Assembly (NCBI RefSeq): GCF_030150155.1
Contig: NZ_JASLGR010000039.1
Span: 1-64,000, forward strand
Origin: Nocardioides sp.
GTDB taxonomy: Bacteria; Actinomycetota; Actinomycetes; Propionibacteriales; Nocardioidaceae
Direction: 5' to 3'
Length of the DNA stretch: 64,000 nt
Shown piece after piece: positions 41,801 to 50,103 of the stretch. A program made the translations under genes and the position numbers. Numbering within the stretch: the first letter of the stretch is position 1; every line of letters starts with the position of its first letter. The notes beneath the pieces were generated by a model that saw nothing but the letters and a program-made list of their open reading frames with translations, was not told the origin of the DNA and did no database searches.

Positions 41801-43411
41801 ATGGGCGACTCGATAGGCCGATTGAGTCGGAACCGGCGAGGTGTCGGCAAGCGGAAGCGGACAGTGCACCGCGCGGTGTCGCGGTCCTCTGTCGAGAATG
41901 AGCTGCATCCGTCCGACGCGGAGCAGTTTCCGGAACTGTTTGTCCTCCTCGTTTCGGCTCTAGGTACGAGCGTCGACCCAGTCCAGGAGGCGCTCGATGC
42001 TGCCTTCCGTTCTGTGGGCTACGAGCCATGTCATGTACGAATCAGTCAGCTGTTGACCGACGCAAATGATTTGGTGTGGAAAGATCAGCGTCCGCGCAAC
42101 GAGCCGAATCCAGCATGGCTGATGACACTCGGAGACAGACTTCGGGAGCAAACCGCGTTGCCGGCTGCAGCGGCGCACCTCGCGCTCTTGGCTGTGCGAG
42201 GTCAACGTGGAGGAGTCGAGGAACGTCCGAGGACGGTTACGATCATCCGCTCTGCTAAGCGTGATGAAGAAGTTGATCTCCTGCGTGTCGTCTACGGGTC
42301 CCGATTGCTGGTCATTGGAGTGTCCTCGGCGGAAGACGAGCGCCGTCGGGCCGTCTCTGATCGGCTCCGGAGAGAACACCACGATCAGCCAGAGCTGTGG
42401 GGCCAGTCTGACCCGCTCCTAGAGCGTGACCAATCCGATGGAGACAACACTTGGGGCCAACGGCTCCGCAAGGCGTTCGCCAAGGCAGATGCCTTCATCT
42501 GGCTTCGGAACGGGACGAACACTGAGCAAGGTGTTCAGAGACTCGTGAAGTTGTGGTTCGGGGAGCCGTTCACTACCCCGACCCGAGACGAGCAGTCGAT
42601 GTTTCATGCGAGTGCTGCTCAGTTCCGCTCCGCTGCGGCGGGGAGGCAGGTCGGAGTGACGATCGTTGATCGTGACGGAGAGGTACTGGTAACCGGAACG
42701 AACGACGTTCCGAAGCCCGGCGGGGGTCAGTACTGGGTCGGCGATGATCCAGACTATCGAGACTTTCGACTGGCGTACGAGACGAACGATCGCGGGAAGC
42801 GGGACGTGATCCTCGACGTTCTCGGTCGGCTGGCGGATGACGGATGGCTAAGGAACGACCTGGCGAGCCAAGGGCATCATCTGCTTGCGGAACAGGCGCT
42901 TGCTAACGGTGGTCCGCTTCGCGACAGTCGGGTAGCGGACCTCATTGAGTTCGGTAGGATCGTGCATGCCGAGATGGCTGCAATCTGCTCGGCCGCACGA
43001 AGGGGAACCCCGCTTGCTGGGTCGACCCTGTACTCGACAACTTACCCGTGCCACGAGTGCGCTCGACTCATCATCGCCGCGGGGATTCAGCGAGTGGTCT
43101 TCATCGATCCGTATCCAAAGTCTCAGGTGAAGATGCTCTTTGGGGACCTGGTTACGCATGATCCCGGCGACGCCGGCGGGAGCCGCGTGAAGTTGGTTCC
43201 GTTCGACGGCGTGGCTCCTCGCCTGTTCCCGGAGGTGTTCAGGATCAACCAGCGGGAGAGGGACTCAGATGGAGTTTTTGAGCAGTGGCAGCCCAAGCCG
43301 CTTGCCGTTCGGTCGTCTTCAGGTGTCCAGCCTCTCGCTGATGAGACGACAGCCCTAGACGTGTTCACGAGGACTACGATCGGTCGAGCGTGGCTCGCCG
43401 ATGGTCGGTAG
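41801..43411 (+). CDS. DcdV/AvcD-type anti-phage dCTP/dCMP deaminase
   Basis: The 536-residue protein joins an N-terminal P-loop-kinase-like domain (FPELFVLLVSALGTSVDPVQEALDAAFRSVGYEPCHVRISQLL, later LRVVYGSRLLVIGVSSAEDERRRAVSDRLRREH and KADAFIWLRNG) to a C-terminal zinc deaminase domain: HAE at His389/Glu391 and PCHEC with Cys417 and Cys420. This two-domain build is specific to DcdV/AvcD defence deaminases, which deplete dCTP on infection, and is not seen in housekeeping dCMP deaminases. Codon use and GC are clearly lower than in menB or recBCD, pointing to recent transfer. The Walker A loop is degenerate, as in described members. AvcD is held off by a small RNA in Vibrio; the 188-bp leader here could hold one (inference). 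Confidence 0.88.
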   Translation: MGDSIGRLSRNRRGVGKRKRTVHRAVSRSSVENELHPSDAEQFPELFVLLVSALGTSVDPVQEALDAAFRSVGYEPCHVRISQLLTDANDLVWKDQRPRNEPNPAWLMTLGDRLREQTALPAAAAHLALLAVRGQRGGVEERPRTVTIIRSAKRDEEVDLLRVVYGSRLLVIGVSSAEDERRRAVSDRLRREHHDQPELWGQSDPLLERDQSDGDNTWGQRLRKAFAKADAFIWLRNGTNTEQGVQRLVKLWFGEPFTTPTRDEQSMFHASAAQFRSAAAGRQVGVTIVDRDGEVLVTGTNDVPKPGGGQYWVGDDPDYRDFRLAYETNDRGKRDVILDVLGRLADDGWLRNDLASQGHHLLAEQALANGGPLRDSRVADLIEFGRIVHAEMAAICSAARRGTPLAGSTLYSTTYPCHECARLIIAAGIQRVVFIDPYPKSQVKMLFGDLVTHDPGDAGGSRVKLVPFDGVAPRLFPEVFRINQRERDSDGVFEQWQPKPLAVRSSSGVQPLADETTALDVFTRTTIGRAWLADGR

Positions 43412-43431
43412 CACATCTGGTAGACCTATAG

Positions 43432-43469
43432 CCAAGTTCAGGATCGTCGGTGAGGTGATCTTGAATTGG
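43432..43469. terminator. Imperfect hairpin downstream of defence deaminase
   Basis: CCAAGTTCAGGATC is partly complementary to GATCTTGAATTGG with one mismatch and one bulge. It follows the deaminase stop by about 20 bp and may end its transcript or belong to a small RNA. Confidence 0.4.
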
Positions 43470-43545
43470 TTTGGGTCGAGACTTAAGACGCCTGCGAGCA
43501 GCGGTGGCGTCACCGGCAGGATCCTTTTCCAACAGGGAGACCAAG

Positions 43546-43698
43546 ATGAGTAACGAACGAACCACCCTGCGTGACGAACTCCGCAGGGCTGCTGAAACCA
43601 GCCGCGAGCGCCCCGATTGGACTAAGCGGCGGATGCCGACGATCACTGCGTCATTCTCCGCCCAAGCACAGTCAGTCACGAGCCGTCCCTCGCGCTGA
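43546..43698 (+). CDS. Small hypothetical protein in the low-GC island (50 aa)
   Basis: ATG 43546 follows CAGGGAGACCAAG, a good ribosome binding site. The product is hydrophilic and basic: MSNERTTLRDELRRAAETSR, then ERPDWTKRRMPTITASFSAQ. The N-terminal helix with paired Arg/Glu looks like a short DNA- or RNA-binding or partner helix. No homologue recognised. It lies 134 bp after the deaminase and shares its base composition, so it may belong to the same acquired unit; it could also be a remnant. Confidence 0.45.
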   Translation: MSNERTTLRDELRRAAETSRERPDWTKRRMPTITASFSAQAQSVTSRPSR

Positions 43699-44016
43699 CC
43701 GGGCTGCTTGGTGGCCTCGGTCGCCGTGTGCGACACTCGATTTCGATCACCGTTACAGTTGAGCTAGTGACGTGAGCGAGACCGTCTGCTCCGGCTCGAA
43801 CTTCGGAGGCAGGGCCGTCGATTGCCGATGAGCGCGCCGCGCCCTCCTGGGCAGTCCTGAGGCACGGGGGAGCGCTCGCACCGTGATCGGTGCCGGACCC
43901 TCGGCGGCGTGCCATCCCTGCCCCGCTCGGAGTTTCCTGGAATTGCCACGCGCGGTTGTCTGAGCCTCACTAGACTGCGGCGCGCACGATGCCGCTCATC
44001 TACTCGGGAGACGTCC
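43699..44016. other. Gene-free stretch at right edge of low-GC island
   Basis: I see no supported gene. Short frames on both strands lack ribosome binding sites and show no family resemblance. Composition returns to high GC toward the right end. GCCTCACTAGACTGCG near 43970 may contain a -10 element (TAGACT) for the following gene. Confidence 0.4.
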
Positions 44017-44074
44017 ATGTCTGACCTGCCCCTCGCCCCTGACGCCCTCGAACGAGGTCCCGGCACCGGCCGCT

Positions 44075-44512
44075 GTGGATGTCCCGGAGAACATCGGTCG
44101 GGGTGTGCTGTTCGCGCTCGCTGCGCTGATCGGCGGGATCGTGCTGACGGTGATCCTGTTCGAGGCCGGCTTCCTGGCGGCGATCAGCGGTGCGCTCATG
44201 GCCGGTGGGGCGGTGTTCCTCTACGACAAGGGCGCCGGGCGTGCGCCGCGGCGTGGTCTGGTTCCGCTGGTGACCCTGATCGTCACCGCGCTGGTGGCCG
44301 GCATCGCAGCGGCGCTGTTCGTGGACGTCTACCGCGGCTACCCGAGCCTGCCTGCGGAGCTGCGGACGGTGATGTCGCGGGGCGAGTTCATCCGCGAGGA
44401 GTTCAGCCAGTACCTCTTCGCCGACTACGGCAAGGACATCGCGCTCTACTTCGTCTTCGCCGCGCTGGGCGTCTTCGGCACGTTCCGACGCCTGTTCGCC
44501 TCGGCGCGCTGA
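44075..44512 (+). CDS. Membrane protein, N-terminus probably frameshifted
   Basis: From GTG 44075 the product is 145 residues with four hydrophobic stretches (GVLFALAALIGGIVLTVILFEAGFLAAISGALMAGGAVFLY, LVTLIVTALVAGIAAALFV, ALYFVFAALGVFGTF); family not recognised. The GTG has no ribosome binding site. An ATG at 44017 does (CGGGAGACGTCC before it) and gives MSDLPLAPDALERGPG in another frame, while the 44075 frame read upstream gives the plausible cytosolic stretch SNEVPAPAAVDVPEN. A single-base indel near 44040-44060 would join them, so the true gene may run 44017-44512. Confidence 0.65.
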   Translation: MDVPENIGRGVLFALAALIGGIVLTVILFEAGFLAAISGALMAGGAVFLYDKGAGRAPRRGLVPLVTLIVTALVAGIAAALFVDVYRGYPSLPAELRTVMSRGEFIREEFSQYLFADYGKDIALYFVFAALGVFGTFRRLFASAR

Positions 44513-44513
44513 C

Positions 44514-45476
44514 CTAGCCGAGCGTCGGCAGGCCGGCTGCGAGCAGGGTGCGGGCGATCAGCGCGTGCCCGCCGTTGTTGGGGTGGTCGCCGTCGGAGGC
44601 CAGCAATGAGGTGATGGTGGTCGAGCGCTCGAAGGGCGTGTAGAGGTCGACGTACTGGGCACCGGCGGCGGTGGCGACAGACTTGATGGCGGCGTTCGCC
44701 TGCCGGGTCAGGTTCAAGGAGGCCTGCACACCGAGGTCGCCGTACGCCGACTGGGCGACGTCCCCGTCCTCGAAGACGTTCCAATACCCCGTCACCAGCA
44801 CCGTCGTGGGCTGTCCCGATCGCAGCGTGGAGATCGTCTTCAAGATCGCGGTGAGGTTGGTCCGCATTGTCTGGAGCTCGTCGCTGAGGCAGTCAGAGTC
44901 GTTGGCGCCGCACTGTCCGTTCTCCACCTGATCGTGCTGGCCGCCGAGGTCGTTGGCCCCGATCGTCACCAGGATGACGTCCGCGTTGCTCACCGCCGTT
45001 TGGGTCGTGGTCGAGGAGAGCTCGGCGATCAGTCCAGAGGTGTCCTGTCCGGCGACCGACAGATTGTTCACCGTCACCTTGGTGCCGTACTTCTGGGTGA
45101 GGAGAGCGCCGTACTGCTGCGGGAACGGGTCGCACGAGCAGTTCGTCCCGGCGGGCACCGAGTCACCCAGGGCGACCACGCTGTGCGGTGTGGTGAGGGG
45201 CAGCTGCGCGATGGTGCCGCTGACCGGCACCGTCACGGTCGCCGACGCTGAGCCGGGGGAGGAGGCCGATGCTGACGGCGAGGCAGACGCGGAGGTGGAC
45301 GACGACGCGGAGGTGGACGACGAGGGCGTCGTACTCCCCGACGAGGCCTCGGGCGCAGCGGCGGCGGCGCATCCACTGAGAGCGAGCAGCGCCGCCAGCG
45401 CCACCGCCATCCACCCGGCGGGGCGCCGTGATCGTGCCCGACGGAGCGCAGCGGGACTGGTCGGGCAGTGCATCAC
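44514..45476 (-). CDS. SGNH/GDSL-family hydrolase lipoprotein
   Basis: A 320-residue exported esterase-like protein. Signal with lipobox LSGC, a Ser/Thr/Ala-rich linker (about residues 45-85), then the SGNH blocks: I VVALGDSVPAG, III VTIGANDLGG, V SDGDHPNNGGHALIA (catalytic Asp and His). Extra cysteine pairs (NCSCDP, NGQCGANDSDCLSD) suggest disulfides outside the membrane. Natural substrate unknown (lipid, polysaccharide ester). A second Met at 45473 is an equal start. Confidence 0.88.
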   Translation of the reverse strand: MMHCPTSPAALRRARSRRPAGWMAVALAALLALSGCAAAAAPEASSGSTTPSSSTSASSSTSASASPSASASSPGSASATVTVPVSGTIAQLPLTTPHSVVALGDSVPAGTNCSCDPFPQQYGALLTQKYGTKVTVNNLSVAGQDTSGLIAELSSTTTQTAVSNADVILVTIGANDLGGQHDQVENGQCGANDSDCLSDELQTMRTNLTAILKTISTLRSGQPTTVLVTGYWNVFEDGDVAQSAYGDLGVQASLNLTRQANAAIKSVATAAGAQYVDLYTPFERSTTITSLLASDGDHPNNGGHALIARTLLAAGLPTLG

Positions 45477-45583
45477 GCTGATCCACGGTACCCCGGTGGT
45501 CCTACCTCGATTCGGCTTCGGTTGCCACGAAGTTCTGGAAGTCTCGATGTGTCACTTCGTCCGGCTGTCGGGAACTACCTGGT

Positions 45584-46129
45584 GTGATCGATTCTGTCCG
45601 AGAACAGCGGCTAGCGGACCTCTATGACCGCTGGGCCGCCCGAGTGCACGCCTATGCCGTCCGCCATTGTGGGGTCGATGGCGCCGACGACGTGGTCTCC
45701 GAGACGTTCATCGTCGCCTGGCGGCGCCTGGACGTGGTCCCCGAGGAGGCCCTGCCGTGGCTGCTGGTGGTGGCTCGCAACACCATCGCTCACCGCCACC
45801 GAGCGATCGGGCGCCGGTCCCACCTGGAGGGCGCCCTCCAGGACGCCGCCGCCGAGGCGGGCGTGGTCGGCCACCGGTCGGCTGAGGAGATCGCGACCGC
45901 TCGGCTGGAGACGATCCAGGCACTCCAGGGCTTGAGTGCCAAGGAGCGCGAGGCGGTGCTGCTGATCGCCTGGGACGGCCTCACGATCGCGGCGGCCGCC
46001 GAGGTGGCGGGCTGCAGGTCCCGGGCCTTCCGTGCCCGCCTGACCCGGGCGCGAGCGCATCTGCGTGCAGCCCTAGAGCCCGCCAGCGAGCCGCCTCACC
46101 TTCGACCCGTTCAGGAGCCTGCCTCATGA
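45584..46129 (+). CDS. ECF RNA polymerase sigma factor
   Basis: A 181-residue sigma factor starting at GTG. Region 2: LADLYDRWAARVHAYAVRHCG, DDVVSETFIVAWRRLD; region 4: LSAKEREAVLLIAWDGLTIAAAAEVAGCRSRAFRARLTRARAHLR. It overlaps by 4 bp a CU044_5270-type membrane protein, the usual partner of this ECF group, which probably takes the place of an anti-sigma factor. Confidence 0.9.
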   Translation: MIDSVREQRLADLYDRWAARVHAYAVRHCGVDGADDVVSETFIVAWRRLDVVPEEALPWLLVVARNTIAHRHRAIGRRSHLEGALQDAAAEAGVVGHRSAEEIATARLETIQALQGLSAKEREAVLLIAWDGLTIAAAAEVAGCRSRAFRARLTRARAHLRAALEPASEPPHLRPVQEPAS

Positions 46130-47028
46130 CCATCGACACCCGTCTCGCCGACCTCGCTCCCGATGTGGCTCGGTCGGCTGATCGAACCGCCCGTCTTCGC
46201 GACACTGTGCTCACCCGTGCCGTCGCCGACCACGACGTACGCCGACCCGCCACGCCCCACCCGCGTCGGCGCTGGCTGGTCGCTGGGGCCGTGGCCGCCA
46301 CCTGCGCCGGGGTCTTCGTGGTGGGCCCGACGCTGGTGCCTCACACCGACTCGTTCGCCGTCAACGCCCTGACCCCGCTGGCCCAGGCTGCGGCGCGCAC
46401 GACGGTGCCGCCCCTGTCGGGAGGCCGGGTCTACCACCGCATCACGAGCGAACGGCAGACCTCGCAGGTCACGGGCGAGGTCAGCGCCTGGCGGACGGAG
46501 GAGTGGACACGCGGGGACGGCACTCTGTATCGACGGATCACAGTCAACGGGAAGGTGGCTCCGACCGAGCTGTGGACGCCTGGGACTGGGGACCGGTTGA
46601 CCCCTGCTGAGATCGCGGCGCTTCCCACCGATCCGGCTGCGTTGATCCAGGCCCTCGGCGAGACCAGGCAGAGTGAGCGCGTCAGCGTCCGCGACGCCGC
46701 CGAAGAGCTGCTGGCGGAAGTCATCTACGGCGGCTACGCACCGACCGGAGTCTGGGTGGCGGCGATCGAGGCCTACGGCAGCTTCGACGACGTCCACGTC
46801 CGCGTCGATGCGAAGCAGCGGCTCACCTATGTCACCGACATCGAGAAGGGTGGCCCGCTGACGATGGTGTTCGACAGCGCCACCGGGCAACTGCGTGGCT
46901 ACGACTCGGTCAGCCCGGAGGACGGGGGGTTCACCGCCACGATGCGGGTGAGTCTGTCCCGTGTGGAGGAGGCGCTGCCCGAGGGTGTGGCTGAGCACGC
47001 CCAGCCGAACGGACCTGAGGAGGGCTAG
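46126..47028 (+). CDS. CU044_5270-family membrane protein, sigma factor partner
   Basis: A 300-residue protein: cytosolic N-terminus with DLAPDVARSADRTARLRDTVL, one membrane helix (LVAGAVAATCAGVFVVGPTLV), and an extracellular domain with RVYHRITSERQTSQ, EEWTRGDGTLYRRITVNG and the C-terminal VFDSATGQLRGYDSV. This matches the CU044_5270 family found beside ECF sigma genes in actinobacteria. Probable role as membrane sensor or anti-sigma (inference). ATGA overlap with the sigma gene. Confidence 0.85.
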   Translation: MTIDTRLADLAPDVARSADRTARLRDTVLTRAVADHDVRRPATPHPRRRWLVAGAVAATCAGVFVVGPTLVPHTDSFAVNALTPLAQAAARTTVPPLSGGRVYHRITSERQTSQVTGEVSAWRTEEWTRGDGTLYRRITVNGKVAPTELWTPGTGDRLTPAEIAALPTDPAALIQALGETRQSERVSVRDAAEELLAEVIYGGYAPTGVWVAAIEAYGSFDDVHVRVDAKQRLTYVTDIEKGGPLTMVFDSATGQLRGYDSVSPEDGGFTATMRVSLSRVEEALPEGVAEHAQPNGPEEG

Positions 47029-48227
47029 CGGACCTCGCCCACCGTCGGCGCCCGACCTGCCAGACAGCACCGGTCACCGCCGAGCCGCTTGGCGTCGTAC
47101 ATCGCCCTGTCGGCCTCGTGGAGTACGTCGGCCACCTCGTGCCCCTGCTCGCCGCAGGCGACGCCGACGCTCACGGTCGGGGTCAGGGTGGCGCGGTCGG
47201 TGCGGAGCTCGCGGTGCACGGCGGTCACGATCGCCTCGGCGACCACGACCGCCGGCTCGGGCGGCAGGTCGGGCAGGGCGACGACGAACTCGTCGCCACC
47301 GAAGCGGCCGACGGTGCCCGCGTCCCCGACGGCGGCGGCGATCCGGGTCGCGGTGGCGCGCAGGCACTCGTCGCCGAGAAGGTGTCCGTAGGTGTCGTTG
47401 GTCGGCTTGAGGCCGTCCAAGTCGATCACGATGATCGCGAACCGGTCCTGGGTGGCGAGGTCGTCGAGGACCGCGCCGAGCGCCGCCCGGCCGATCAGGC
47501 CGGTGACCGGGTCACGCAGGGCCTGCTCCAGCTGGGCGGCATGCACGTCCGACGGTACGTCGGGCTCGGCACGCCCCGACTCGGCCGGGGCACGGGTGCC
47601 GAGGACGGCCCCGGCCAGGCAGGCCACACCGAGGGCACCGCACAGCGCCATCGCCTGGATCTGGGCCGCCTGGAGGCCGATCCCGACCGCGACGGCCCCG
47701 GTGGCGGCGTACAGCAGGAGTCGACGCGGACCGGTGGACTCGGCGGCCCGGCGGACCAGTCCGGTGCAGCCGGCGAAGAGCAGGGCGAAGACCACCATCG
47801 CCTGCAGGGCCCACAGGATCGTGTAGTGCCGGGTGCCGTGCCCGTCCACGTAGCTCAGCGCGCGCAGCTCCACCAGCGGGTTGGTCAGGCAGGCGATGAA
47901 GACCAGGTCGAGCAGCGTCGCGATCCGCAGCCAGCGCGGCATCCGCCACGCGGGCAGCGAGAGTCGGCGCTCCAGGACGACCAGGCCGAGGGCGGCGAGG
48001 GCTACGGCGGCGAGCCAGACCAGGTGGTTGAGCCAGTCCAGCCGGTAGCCGCCCTGCCCGCCCTGGGCGGCGCTGATCGCGGCACACCCCGACCAGAACG
48101 TGACCGCGAGTGCCGTCGCTGCGACCAGCCAGGCTCCGGGGATCCGTCGACCGATCAGCGCGACCAGGGCCACGCCGAGGCTGATCACCAGCGCCACGAC
48201 GTTCAACGCGGCCACGACTACCTCCAT
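47025..48227 (-). CDS. Membrane diguanylate cyclase (GGDEF)
   Basis: A 400-residue protein with about six N-terminal membrane helices and a C-terminal GGDEF domain: IIVIDLDGLKPTNDTYGHLLGDECLRATATRI and the active-site RFGGDEFVVALPD, then VSVGVACGE and EADRAMYDAKRLGGD. The RxxD inhibitory site five residues before GGDEF is absent. It should make c-di-GMP at the membrane. I start at ATG 48227, just before the first helix. Its stop overlaps the convergent gene end by 4 bp. Confidence 0.92.
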   Translation of the reverse strand: MEVVVAALNVVALVISLGVALVALIGRRIPGAWLVAATALAVTFWSGCAAISAAQGGQGGYRLDWLNHLVWLAAVALAALGLVVLERRLSLPAWRMPRWLRIATLLDLVFIACLTNPLVELRALSYVDGHGTRHYTILWALQAMVVFALLFAGCTGLVRRAAESTGPRRLLLYAATGAVAVGIGLQAAQIQAMALCGALGVACLAGAVLGTRAPAESGRAEPDVPSDVHAAQLEQALRDPVTGLIGRAALGAVLDDLATQDRFAIIVIDLDGLKPTNDTYGHLLGDECLRATATRIAAAVGDAGTVGRFGGDEFVVALPDLPPEPAVVVAEAIVTAVHRELRTDRATLTPTVSVGVACGEQGHEVADVLHEADRAMYDAKRLGGDRCCLAGRAPTVGEVR

Positions 48228-48338
48228 ACGAGTGTGCCCTGAGTGTAGCGACGCTGCGGCCCGGCCGTGGTCGCTCTCGGGGAACCGGGACGACCCTGCC
48301 TGGGCCGGCCTCACCCTCCCGGCGCCACCGGCGCGGGT

Positions 48339-50054
48339 TCAGCCCTCCGTCAGCGCTGCCGCCGGCAGCCAGTCGGCCCCGAGCAGGTCGGCCAGGTCGG
48401 CGAGTCCGCTGGTGTCGCTGCCGACGGTGTCGGAGGCCGCCGCGATCCGCTCCACCATCACCTTGCCGACCTGCTCCTCGACGGTGCCCTCCGCGTAGGC
48501 GATGTGCCACGGCGAGACCTGGTGGTCACGGTGCGTCCGGCCGGTGACCTGCCGTCCGGCGATCCCCGAGAACCGCGCCTGGTGGAAGAGACCGACCCGA
48601 GGCTCGGTGCTGGCCTGCTGACCGTCGGGCAGCGTCTCCCCGGCATGCAGACTGATCGAGGCGACGGTGGTGAAGACGCAGACCTTTGCCTCGCCGCGTT
48701 GGAACCGGAGTCGCTCGGCCTCGGTGTCGAACCGGTCGCGGCCGTAGATCGACGCGACCTCGATCCCGGACTCGCGCAGCCGGTCGGCGATCGGGTCGGC
48801 GGCGGTCGCGACGAACTCCACCGAGCAGGCCACCTGGCGCTCGGCCCGGACCTGCTGGGCGATCCAGTCGACGGTCGAGTCGACCCGGATCAGGCCCGCC
48901 TTCTGCCGGAACCGCAGCAGCGCGGCGCGTCCCTTCGCGACGTTGCGGCCACGTCGCGCGATGTCCATCTCGCGGCAGAACTCGCCCCACTCGGCCTCAT
49001 AGGCGGCACGCTCGGACGGGGTCAGCGTGACCGGCATCCCCGAGATCGGCACCGGCCCCCACGGCGCCGCACGGTGCAGCATCGCCGCCGGCTCGGCATC
49101 GGCCAGCCAGCCCCGTACCCGGGCCAGATCGCTGGAGCGGCGCGCCGGGTCGCTGGTCCAGGTGGCGCCGTACCGGCCCTGCTCGACGCCGACGCCGTGT
49201 CGCTCCAGCGCCGACGCGAAGACCGCGGCGGGCTGGGTCGCCGAGGCCCACTCCTTCATCGTCTCGCCGTGGACCTGGGCGTACGCCGGGGCCAGGTACG
49301 GCAACTCCAACGGGGTGTGACCCGGCGTCGCGGTGGTGGCGATCACGAACGGCGCCTTGTCGTGCGCCTTGCCGTGCCCCGAGATCCGCGCCCAGAGCTT
49401 CCACCGCTTCGTGGTCGTGCGGCGCAGGGCGTGCGCCTCGTCGGCGATGATCACGTCCCAGGCGTAGTCGGTGACCTTCTCCAGCCGGTCCCAGGTGATC
49501 ACGACCCATTCCAGGCCGCCGTCACCCAGCGCGGTGATGGTGCGGCACCAGTGGCCGATCGTGATCGCGGCGGGCCGGTCGGCGATGACCAGCACCCGCT
49601 GGGCTCCGCGCAGGTCCCCGACGGCGCAGGCGCCCAGGACCGCGGAGATGGTCTTGCCGACCCCGGGCTCGTCGGCCAGCAGGAACTGGCGTCCACCCGC
49701 CTCGGCACGTGCCGCGATCGCGTCGGCGGCCTCGAACTGGAGCCGTCGGGGCTCCAAGGCCTCGGTCGCCTCCGGGTTCGGGCGAGGAGAGTCGGGATTC
49801 AGCGTGTTCTCGAGGAAACGGCCGAGCGTGTACGGCCCGGGCGCATAGGGCGCCAGGTGGCTGGGCAGGGCGCGGCCGACGTACAGGTGCATCGAGACCG
49901 CCGGGTGCCAGGCGGCGCCGTCGACCTGGGTGCCGTAGGGCACGTCGAGCACCCACAGCCGCTCGCCCGGGCCCACGCTCGGCAGCGGCTTCGCGGCTCG
50001 GCTGCGGGAGGATCCGCTGCGTCGACGGGCGCTGGAGGTACGTCGGCCGGCCAC
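48339..50054 (-). CDS. SNF2/DEAH-type helicase-like protein
   Basis: A 571-residue SF2 ATPase: Q-like region PRRLQFEAADAIAA, Walker A LLADEPGVGKTISAV, Walker B VIIADEAHALRRTTTKRW, motif III ATTATPG, and C-terminal VCVFTTVASISLHAGETL plus GRQVTGRTHRDHQ (motif VI, arginine fingers). The first 25 residues are very basic (ARRRSGSSRSRAAK), fitting nucleic-acid binding. It resembles compact SNF2-type proteins of actinobacteria and actinophages; no phage genes are adjacent. Cellular role unknown. Confidence 0.85.
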   Translation of the reverse strand: MAGRRTSSARRRSGSSRSRAAKPLPSVGPGERLWVLDVPYGTQVDGAAWHPAVSMHLYVGRALPSHLAPYAPGPYTLGRFLENTLNPDSPRPNPEATEALEPRRLQFEAADAIAARAEAGGRQFLLADEPGVGKTISAVLGACAVGDLRGAQRVLVIADRPAAITIGHWCRTITALGDGGLEWVVITWDRLEKVTDYAWDVIIADEAHALRRTTTKRWKLWARISGHGKAHDKAPFVIATTATPGHTPLELPYLAPAYAQVHGETMKEWASATQPAAVFASALERHGVGVEQGRYGATWTSDPARRSSDLARVRGWLADAEPAAMLHRAAPWGPVPISGMPVTLTPSERAAYEAEWGEFCREMDIARRGRNVAKGRAALLRFRQKAGLIRVDSTVDWIAQQVRAERQVACSVEFVATAADPIADRLRESGIEVASIYGRDRFDTEAERLRFQRGEAKVCVFTTVASISLHAGETLPDGQQASTEPRVGLFHQARFSGIAGRQVTGRTHRDHQVSPWHIAYAEGTVEEQVGKVMVERIAAASDTVGSDTSGLADLADLLGADWLPAAALTEG

Positions 50055-50103
50055 CGTCCCACGCTAGCGGGGGCCGCCCCCGACCCGCGGAGCCGGTGCT
50101 GCC

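Noticed and set aside
41801..43411. Housekeeping dCMP deaminase or ComE-type protein
   Set aside because: Those are about 150-190 residues and lack the large N-terminal P-loop-like domain seen here.
48339..50054. Prophage remnant
   Set aside because: The SNF2-like helicase resembles phage proteins, but neighbouring genes (GGDEF cyclase, DUF389) are chromosomal and no integrase, capsid or attachment repeats are seen.
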